From Candidatus Hermodarchaeota archaeon (lineage in GTDB: Archaea; Asgardarchaeota; Hermodarchaeia; Hermodarchaeales; Hermodarchaeaceae), in contig JAEOSA010000115.1 of the NCBI GenBank assembly GCA_016840595.1, positions 1 through 6,378 on the forward strand: 6,378 bases of DNA, in the 5' to 3' direction. The notes beneath the pieces were generated by a model. The model searched no databases. It saw only the letters and a program-made list of their open reading frames with translations, and had not been told where the DNA came from. The position numbers and the translations under genes were made by a program. Positions 1 to 3,927 of the stretch are shown in pieces. Each line of letters opens with the position of its first letter. The first letter of the stretch is position 1.

Positions 1-532
1 GTCTATCGGCGATTTCAAAGATGGGTCCCCAAGCAACGCCTGGAAAAAGATCGAGATTTTCTTCGTCACCTTCCACTTTATAATCAGGAGGTGGAAAGGC
101 GTCATCATCCATCCAGACCATGTAGTCACAGGCCCAGTAGGCTCCCGCACAAATACCTAAATAGCCACCACCATTAGCTACAAATTCTTGGATTTTTTCC
201 TTCCCGTCTTGACCCACTTCACCCCAGTAAGCGGGATAATGTCCACCAGGCCAAATGAGCACATCAAAATTCATCAGGTCCCCTGCTTGGATGTCGGATC
301 CTCGAATAGTAGAAAATTGACAGCCCATCCATTCGACAAGATTGGGAATGACAACATCATCAGCGGACCAAGCCCCGTCACCATTATAGTATGCCACGCG
401 AAGATCCTGCATCCGTCGAGTCTGGCTCAGGTTCACAACATAGTTGAAAATAAATGGAAAATTAATTGCAACCAATATTATGCCCGCGGTTAATACTGCT
501 GCAATAATGATAATCCATCTCCTTCTCACCAT
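1..532 (-). CDS. Membrane-anchored BPL_N / DJ-1-like (class I glutamine amidotransferase fold) protein, 3' end cut by window
   Basis: An open frame read leftward from ATG 532 gives 177 visible codons and runs off the window edge without a stop. Residues about 7-29 (after VRRRW) form one hydrophobic segment, so the protein is probably anchored with the positive side inside and the rest outside. From about residue 45 it matches the BPL_N type of the DJ-1/PfpI/class I glutamine amidotransferase fold: RVAYYNGDGAW, then VLIWPGGHYPAYW (glycine-rich oxyanion loop), then GGGYLGICAGAYWAC with the nucleophile-elbow Cys near residue 128, then LFPGVAWGPIFEI. BPL_N is named after the N-terminal domain of eukaryotic biotin-protein ligase; stand-alone prokaryotic members have no settled function. 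No biotin-ligase catalytic domain is visible, though the C-terminus is missing. ATG 532 is preferred because GGTGA lies 4 nt upstream; an in-frame ATG at 550 (183 codons) with a weaker AAAGGT site is the alternative. I am confident of the fold, not of the substrate. Confidence 0.85.
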   Translation of the reverse strand, partial: MVRRRWIIIIAAVLTAGIILVAINFPFIFNYVVNLSQTRRMQDLRVAYYNGDGAWSADDVVIPNLVEWMGCQFSTIRGSDIQAGDLMNFDVLIWPGGHYPAYWGEVGQDGKEKIQEFVANGGGYLGICAGAYWACDYMVWMDDDAFPPPDYKVEGDEENLDLFPGVAWGPIFEIADR

Positions 533-587
533 TGTTTCACCGGGATTCATTAGGACGACCTTTGGTTTAAATGATTCAATTAACAGT

Positions 588-597
588 TGTATATTTC
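588..597 (-). promoter_or_regulatory. Putative TATA-box promoter of the BPL_N-like gene
   Basis: Read on the minus strand the sequence is GAAATATACA, an archaeal TATA-like box. Initiation about 25 bp downstream would fall near 567, leaving a leader of roughly 17-35 nt before ATG 550 or 532. It lies in the gap between the GTPase stop and the BPL_N start, so this gene could be transcribed independently of the longin-GTPase operon. Inferred from composition and spacing only. Confidence 0.4.
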
Positions 598-599
598 TG

Positions 600-604
600 A
601 AAAA
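600..604 (-). terminator. Weak U-tract, possible terminator of the longin-GTPase operon
   Basis: Five consecutive T residues on the minus strand lie about 60 nt after the GTPase stop codon and just before the TATA-like box of the next gene. Archaeal transcription commonly terminates at U-rich tracts without a hairpin. The tract is short, so read-through into the BPL_N gene is equally possible. Confidence 0.25.
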
Positions 605-663
605 GGTCGAGAGAAGGGAAGAAGTGATTAGGTTCGAATTTCAAGATTCTTGAAGTAGACCCA

Positions 664-1221
664 TTAGGAGGATTTGCCTTCAATGGATGCGATAATTGAG
701 GGGGCGAGTAGAAAGAAGGGGCGAATGCTATTCATCCCAGTTTTAGCACTCGTTTCAACATAGGTTAGACTTTGCTCGCTGGCGAACTCTTGGACATCGT
801 CCTTGGGAACGGTCGCGATGAGATCGGCTTTATTGCCAACGAGGATGCGAGGGATGTCACCACATTCCCGATTCACTTCATCAATCCAGAAACCCAGCCG
901 TTCGAAGCTTTCGGGATTTGACTGGTCGAATACCAGGATTGCTCCCCGTGCGCCTTTGTAGTATTTTTTGCGGATTGGACCAAACCGTTCTTGGCCGGCT
1001 GTGTCCCAGATGGTCATGCGGAGTTTTTGGTCACCGACGGTGATGTCTTGGACGAAGAAATTTACTCCGAGTGTGAGTATGTAGCTGGGATTGTACATGC
1101 CTTTGACATATCGCACGATTAGACTGGTTTTTCCAACTGCAGGATCTCCAACTACGACGACCTTCGCGGAATGCGTGTAGGAAGGCGCATTTGTACTGAA
1201 CTCGCGTGTGGGTGGGGTCAT
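664..1221 (-). CDS. Rab/Ras-like small GTPase (Asgard-type)
   Basis: A 185-residue GTP-binding molecular switch, about the size of a Ras-superfamily G domain plus a 19-residue N-terminal extension. All five nucleotide-binding motifs are visible: G1 P-loop GDPAVGKT (25-32), G2 Thr50 in TLGVNF, G3 WDTAGQERF (72-80) with the catalytic-type Gln77, G4 NKAD (130-133) and G5 TSAK (157-160). The switch I sequence LGVNF, the QERF segment and YYKGA (87-91) resemble Rab-family motifs, and FDQSNPESF matches the Rab strand 5 region. The C-terminus ends EGKSS with no cysteine, so there is no prenylation site, and no N-terminal myristoylation glycine is seen; the protein is probably cytosolic or recruited by a partner. 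The P-loop has Pro at the position equivalent to Ras Gly12. The ATG overlaps the stop of the upstream longin-like gene in an ATGA, with GGTGAT 9 nt before it, implying translational coupling. The family is near certain; the specific pathway is unknown. Confidence 0.96.
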   Translation of the reverse strand: MTPPTREFSTNAPSYTHSAKVVVVGDPAVGKTSLIVRYVKGMYNPSYILTLGVNFFVQDITVGDQKLRMTIWDTAGQERFGPIRKKYYKGARGAILVFDQSNPESFERLGFWIDEVNRECGDIPRILVGNKADLIATVPKDDVQEFASEQSLTYVETSAKTGMNSIRPFFLLAPSIIASIEGKSS

Positions 1222-2042
1222 AGTAGTTCCATCACCAGTTTTTTCGATAGATCATATTCTTCTAGTCGTTCGTGTTCGGCTTTTATTATGGGGGCATAAT
1301 GTTCGAAGAACAGGGTTTCATAAGTCTGTCGTCGACGTGTCCGGCGAGCAATCGCCACGAGTTCTTTCAAAATAAGTTGAAGAGTGTCCACTAAGGCAGG
1401 TATTCTTACTCGATCCGGGTTAACTTTGTCATAAGACACTGAACCGCGTTTGTCGACGGTGATGTTTCGGAGAGCAGGATCGGTTTTCAAGTGGGTATGA
1501 AAGATGCGTTCAATATCGGGATAATACATTTCTAGGGAACGTTCGGAGAGCACCTTTTGGAGTGTGAGGTTATAGAATTGGACGTAGACATCAAGGATAT
1601 CCATGACCTTGGCAGAACGGAGTGAAGCTTCTCCGGTTTCCCAGTGGGAGATTAGACTATCGAGGAGTTCGTCAAAGATTCTGGCCCGTCGGGGGTCTCG
1701 TTGATATACGGGCAGATGGGTGGATACGTCTTCAAAGGTCTCCAGGAACCGTTCATGGAGCATGTCGAGGTATTCGTTGAAGCGCGAGGGATCTTCAGAA
1801 ACATCGGTAATGAAGACCAGTAGGATTCCGTTGTCATCATCGACTTTGAAGAAGAATCGGAAGTCCCGCATGGTGACAACATTGACGTGTTGTTGGGTGA
1901 TTTTGAGGGCGAGGAGTTCAACGCTAGCGAGTAGTCCGGAGAGGAGTGTGGGGTTGTCGGAGACTTCAACCCAGGTCCGGTGGTAGATGGGTTGTCCTGC
2001 GTCCCACGCGATGACATAGAAACTGTGAATTGCCATACTCAC
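1218..2042 (-). CDS. Longin-like domain protein with helical C-terminal region, partner of the adjacent small GTPase
   Basis: A soluble protein of 274 residues if started at GTG 2042, or 272 from ATG 2036, which is equally plausible; neither has a strong ribosome binding site. Residues about 5-110 have the order and spacing expected of a longin/roadblock-like fold: a first strand FYVIAWDAGQPIYHRTW, a hydrophobic helix (LLSGLLASVELLALKI, 33-48), strands RFFFKVDDDNGILLVFITD with an acidic DDDNG turn, then a helix EYLDMLHERFLETF (90-103). Longin domains act as platforms that bind small GTPases in SNAREs, adaptor complexes, SRP receptor and the Mon1-Ccz1 RabGEF. Residues about 115-274 are mostly helical, with an arginine-rich stretch (RRTRRR, 233-238) and a charged tail; I recognise no named domain there. 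No signal peptide or membrane segment is visible. The gene is first in a two-gene operon, and its TGA overlaps the GTPase ATG. An effector, recruiter or exchange/activating factor for that GTPase is a reasonable inference. The longin call rests on sequence pattern, not a profile hit. Confidence 0.72.
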   Translation of the reverse strand: MSMAIHSFYVIAWDAGQPIYHRTWVEVSDNPTLLSGLLASVELLALKITQQHVNVVTMRDFRFFFKVDDDNGILLVFITDVSEDPSRFNEYLDMLHERFLETFEDVSTHLPVYQRDPRRARIFDELLDSLISHWETGEASLRSAKVMDILDVYVQFYNLTLQKVLSERSLEMYYPDIERIFHTHLKTDPALRNITVDKRGSVSYDKVNPDRVRIPALVDTLQLILKELVAIARRTRRRQTYETLFFEHYAPIIKAEHERLEEYDLSKKLVMELL

Positions 2043-2080
2043 TCTACCCGTATTTTGGAAATCCTGTCCCGAGTTTGATA

Positions 2081-2091
2081 GTAACGGTTAC
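2081..2091. promoter_or_regulatory. Short inverted repeat GTAAC-G-GTTAC at the inferred start site of the longin-GTPase operon
   Basis: A perfect 5-bp dyad with a 1-nt centre sits about 15-28 bp downstream of the minus-strand TATA-like box (2103-2110), where transcription would be expected to begin. A dyad in that place could be a repressor site. It is short enough to occur by chance. Confidence 0.25.
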
Positions 2092-2102
2092 CGAAGTAAT
2101 CC

Positions 2103-2110
2103 TAAATAAA
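2103..2110 (-). promoter_or_regulatory. Putative TATA-box promoter of the longin-GTPase operon
   Basis: The minus strand reads TTTATTTA flanked by CC and GG. Counting about 25 bp downstream places initiation near 2082, giving a leader of about 40 nt before the GTG/ATG start. It is the best A/T-rich box upstream of the longin-like gene. Nothing beyond composition and spacing supports it. Confidence 0.45.
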
Positions 2111-2186
2111 GGGTGCCCCTCTTGTCAATGAATTTCCTAAATCCTCTTGATTTACTTAATCGTCAGATGGAGTCGAGTGGGATTAG

Positions 2187-2208
2187 AATTCAATAATTTC
2201 ATTGAATT
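2187..2208. repeat. 8-bp inverted repeat with 6-nt spacer, candidate operator
   Basis: AATTCAAT (2187-2194) is exactly repeated in inverted orientation as ATTGAATT (2201-2208) around AATTTC. The centres of the two arms lie 14 bp apart, a little more than one helical turn, as in many dimeric regulator sites. It lies about 80 bp upstream of the putative plus-strand TATA box and a similar distance from the minus-strand one, so it could serve either promoter. A/T richness weakens its significance. Confidence 0.35.
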
Positions 2209-2277
2209 TAATGGGTTCTTTCGGCGCCTACACCCGACAAAAATCCAAAGAACGAGTTTCACCGTTAAAGTCGAGAA

Positions 2278-2286
2278 CTATAATAA
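2278..2286 (+). promoter_or_regulatory. Putative TATA-box promoter of the GNAT gene
   Basis: CTATAATAA is the best plus-strand TATA-like box between the divergent genes. Initiation about 25 bp further on (near 2307) would leave an 80-nt leader before ATG 2388. A weaker A/T-rich box near 2357 would instead give an almost leaderless message, so the assignment is tentative. Confidence 0.35.
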
Positions 2287-2387
2287 ACGAGTTTTGTGCC
2301 TACTAAACAAGAACGAGATTATGATTCAATCGGGGAATAGAAAAGCTAGTTCTCCTGATAAATTGGTTTACCCAAAGGTGTCCCACA

Positions 2388-3149
2388 ATGACTACGCTGG
2401 ATAGAATGACTGAGATTGAAACAGTTGCTAGCCGCGCCTGGCCAGCACAACACACAGAGGAATATGGCGGTTGGCTCTTACGAGCTGCAGGAGGAGTAAC
2501 TCGACGGGCTAATAGCGTGCTACCATTACACGATCCAGCCGCTGAGAACCTTGAAACAGCGTTAGAGCACGTTCAGCGGTTCTATCAAAGCCATAAGCTG
2601 CCAGTCCGATTTCAAATGACAAAAGCGAGTCAACCCACTAACCTTGATTCATTCCTGGAATCCAAAGGACTCGTCATTGATATGCCTACTAAGATGCTGA
2701 CATCGCCGTTGGACAGAATAACTCTAGAAGACCCTGAAGTAGCTATTGTGGTGTTTGGATCTCCTTGGGACGATTGGACTGCCGCCTATGGGACACTGAC
2801 AGGATTCGACAAGTCCACTCTTGCAATACGAAGTGAAATCATCAATCGAATACCTTCCAAGAAGGCCTGTGCAGCTGCGATCGTGGATCAAAAAGTCATC
2901 GGAATTGGACTGGGAGTTCTCGAAGGAGACTGGTTAGGATTTTTTACATTAGTAACTCATGAGAATTTTCGGCGTCAGCATGTGGCAACTTCTATTACAC
3001 AGAGTCTTGTGGGTTGGGGATTGAGCCAAGGGGCATCACAAGGTTATTTACAAGTTCAAGAGGACAATGTGCCAGCTCAGGAATTATATTATGGTCTGGG
3101 ATTTGAGGACGCCTATTCATATTGGTACCGTGTAACCAGCGAAGAATGA
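2388..3149 (+). CDS. GNAT-family N-acetyltransferase
   Basis: A 253-residue predicted acetyltransferase that would transfer an acetyl group from acetyl-CoA to an amine of an unidentified substrate. The C-terminal GNAT fold is clear: AAAIVDQKVIGIGLGVLEGDWLGFF (central strands), LVTHENFRRQHVATSITQSLVGWG (motif A, CoA pyrophosphate loop RRQHVA, 195-200) and QVQEDNVPAQELYYGLGFEDAYSYWYR (motif B, with the typical N-x-x-A-x-x-LY-x-x-x-GF pattern). The loop has His198 where the classical Q/RxxGxG/A motif has Gly. The N-terminal half carries GGWLLRAAGGVTRRANSV (27-43), a signature I associate with bacterial GNATs whose C-terminal half resembles mycobacterial Rv0428c; the N-terminal part may be a degenerate second GNAT lobe. 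No signal peptide or membrane segment is present. ATG 2388 is chosen because AGGTG lies 7 nt upstream; Met7 (2406) has no comparable site. The gene stands alone, followed by T-tracts. Its resemblance to bacterial proteins suggests possible transfer. Confidence 0.93.
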   Translation: MTTLDRMTEIETVASRAWPAQHTEEYGGWLLRAAGGVTRRANSVLPLHDPAAENLETALEHVQRFYQSHKLPVRFQMTKASQPTNLDSFLESKGLVIDMPTKMLTSPLDRITLEDPEVAIVVFGSPWDDWTAAYGTLTGFDKSTLAIRSEIINRIPSKKACAAAIVDQKVIGIGLGVLEGDWLGFFTLVTHENFRRQHVATSITQSLVGWGLSQGASQGYLQVQEDNVPAQELYYGLGFEDAYSYWYRVTSEE

Positions 3150-3257
3150 CGGACGTTTCACATCATTGGAATACATTCTCTGATGTTCTATTGAATTATT
3201 TTCGATTCGAGGGTGAAAATTATTTGAAAATGACAATTCTTTCTGTGTTTGTGGTAG

Positions 3258-3282
3258 TTTTTTTCATTAATCCAAGTTTTTT
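3258..3282 (+). terminator. T-tract terminator after the GNAT gene
   Basis: Seven T residues (3258-3264) and six more (3277-3282), about 110-130 nt after the GNAT stop, form a double U-rich tract of the kind used for archaeal intrinsic termination. The second lies between CCAA and TTGG, a minimal 4-bp stem. This argues for GNAT and HEAT-protein genes being separate transcripts. Confidence 0.45.
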
Positions 3283-3310
3283 GGTGGTTTAGTCGGAAGA
3301 GTAACACTCA

Positions 3311-3352
3311 AAGCAAACTTCAACGCTTAATCTATTCGTTGGAGGTTTGCTT
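3311..3352 (+). promoter_or_regulatory. Long hairpin enclosing the Shine-Dalgarno sequence of the HEAT-repeat gene
   Basis: Bases 3311-3325 pair with 3337-3352 to give 15 base pairs (14 Watson-Crick plus one G-U, 3320 with 3342), a single bulged G near 3345 and an 11-nt A/T-rich loop (3326-3336). The strong ribosome binding site GGAGGT (3341-3346) lies wholly inside the 3' strand, and the stem ends one base before the GTG start at 3353. In the folded state the 30S subunit could not reach the site. This is the structure expected of a translational switch such as an RNA thermometer, a ligand- or protein-controlled element, or an antisense-controlled leader. No known riboswitch class is recognised. 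The same dyad could alternatively be a DNA operator. The pairing is read directly; the function is inferred. Confidence 0.6.
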
Positions 3353-3760
3353 GTGTCCAAGAAGGAGAAACGCATCAAAGAACTGATCAAGGAGCTTAGT
3401 AAACCTGGTCGTGAGGGATTACAGGCCAGCACAACCTTATCCGAGATGGGTGCCCTTCCCGTTTTGCAATTGATGCAGGTCTTAGAAGAAGGGGAAGATG
3501 AGTATGCTCGAAAACTCGCCGCTCTTTCACTAGGACGAATTGGTGAACCTGCGGTGGAGTCCTTACTGGACGCTATGAATAACCCAGATCCAGTTTCACG
3601 CCGTCTCGCGGTTGAAGCCCTTGGTCACATCAAATCTGAACCTCGTGTGCTTGGAGCGATATTTCAGGCCCGTAAGGATCCCAGTGAGCAAGTTCGTCAA
3701 GCAGCTTGGCGTGCTCTTGAAAGGTTACCCCCACGACATGTGGAAAGTCGACGCGCATAA
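3353..3760 (+). CDS. Small HEAT-repeat (PBS-lyase-like) protein
   Basis: A soluble 135-residue protein made almost entirely of short helical HEAT repeats of the PBS-lyase type, which act as protein-binding scaffolds. After a lysine-rich first helix (SKKEKRIKELIKELSK) there is a degenerate repeat (about 20-45), two good repeats (about 48-77, EYARKLAALSLGRIGEPAVESLLDAM; and 78-107, PDPVSRRLAVEALGHIKSEPRVLGAI) and a final half repeat (109-125, DPSEQVRQAAWRALERL). The recurring pattern is D-x(3)-R-x(2)-A-x(3)-L-G-x-I. No catalytic residues, signal peptide or membrane segment are seen, so it is probably a cytosolic adaptor; the partner cannot be told from the neighbours. The GTG at 3353 is chosen because GGAGGT lies 6 nt before it; an in-frame TTG at 3347 would directly abut that site and is rejected. 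The ribosome binding site is locked in a hairpin, so translation may be controlled. Confidence 0.9.
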   Translation: MSKKEKRIKELIKELSKPGREGLQASTTLSEMGALPVLQLMQVLEEGEDEYARKLAALSLGRIGEPAVESLLDAMNNPDPVSRRLAVEALGHIKSEPRVLGAIFQARKDPSEQVRQAAWRALERLPPRHVESRRA

Positions 3761-3798
3761 AAATTCAAATGGATCAATAATAGATCCGAAGAGTTCTA

Positions 3799-3820
3799 CT
3801 AGTTGATATTATCAAGCTAG
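3799..3820. promoter_or_regulatory. 22-bp imperfect palindrome, candidate operator
   Basis: CTAG-TTGATA-T-TATCAA-G-CTAG: two perfect 6-bp inner arms around a single T, extended by matching CTAG outer arms after one extra G on the right. It lies 39 bp after the HEAT-gene stop and about 50 bp upstream of the TATA-like box of the secreted-protein gene. The tiny centre favours a dimeric DNA-binding protein site over an RNA hairpin. Confidence 0.35.
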
Positions 3821-3848
3821 CGTCGTAACTTTTATGCGATCAAATCTA

Positions 3849-3859
3849 TTTTTGGTTTT
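3849..3859 (+). terminator. Short T-rich tract, possible terminator of the HEAT-repeat gene
   Basis: TTTTTGG followed by TTTT lies about 90 nt after the HEAT-gene stop and before the next TATA-like box. It fits a weak archaeal U-tract terminator, but no stem precedes it. Confidence 0.25.
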
Positions 3860-3867
3860 ACGTAGAA

Positions 3868-3876
3868 GACATAAAA
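3868..3876 (+). promoter_or_regulatory. Putative TATA-box promoter of the secreted-protein gene
   Basis: GACATAAAA lies about 55 bp before the TTG start. Initiation about 25 bp downstream would fall near 3898, leaving a leader of about 30 nt with a GAGGG ribosome binding site. A 5-bp inverted repeat, ACGTG (3895-3899) and CACGT (3906-3910), covers that inferred start site. Another TATA-like box, CTTTTATG, lies near 3829. Confidence 0.35.
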
Positions 3877-3927
3877 GCAACTTTGGGGCTAACTACGTGC
3901 TAATACACGTTGTATGAGGGACATGTA

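Larger units (their letters stand above)
2043..2387. other. 345-bp divergent intergenic region between the longin-GTPase operon and the GNAT gene
   Basis: No convincing gene is seen here. It holds a minus-strand TATA-like box (2103-2110), a dyad at the inferred start site (2081-2091), an 8-bp inverted repeat (2187-2208), a plus-strand TATA-like box (2278-2286), a 9-bp direct repeat AAGAACGAG (2248-2256 and 2309-2317) with a related AACGAG copy at 2286-2291, and the GNAT ribosome binding site. Its length and dyads are compatible with regulated divergent promoters. Confidence 0.6.

Noticed and set aside
188..653. Two overlapping plus-strand open frames opposite the BPL_N-like gene
   Set aside because: The minus-strand frame encodes a recognisable BPL_N domain with a nucleophile elbow; the plus-strand products look like no protein family.
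1652..2017. Minus-strand open frame of 121 codons inside the longin-like gene
   Set aside because: The serine/proline-rich product is an alternate-frame shadow of the longin-like coding sequence, whose own frame has clear domain structure.
2147..2404. Plus-strand open frame of 85 codons in the divergent intergenic region
   Set aside because: It starts with TTG, has no good ribosome binding site, has no recognisable protein pattern, and overlaps the well-supported start of the GNAT gene in another frame.
3198..3220. ATTTTC/GAAAAT 6-bp dyad after the GNAT gene as a hairpin terminator
   Set aside because: The arms are short and A/T-rich, the T-tracts lie about 40 nt further on, and the stem would be weak.
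3347..3352. TTG at 3347 as an upstream start of the HEAT-repeat gene
   Set aside because: It directly abuts the GGAGGT ribosome binding site, leaving no spacing; GTG 3353 has the ideal 6-nt gap.
3771..3787. GGATC/GATCC inverted repeat just after the HEAT-gene stop
   Set aside because: Only 5 bp with a 7-nt spacer and no following T-tract; easily a chance match.
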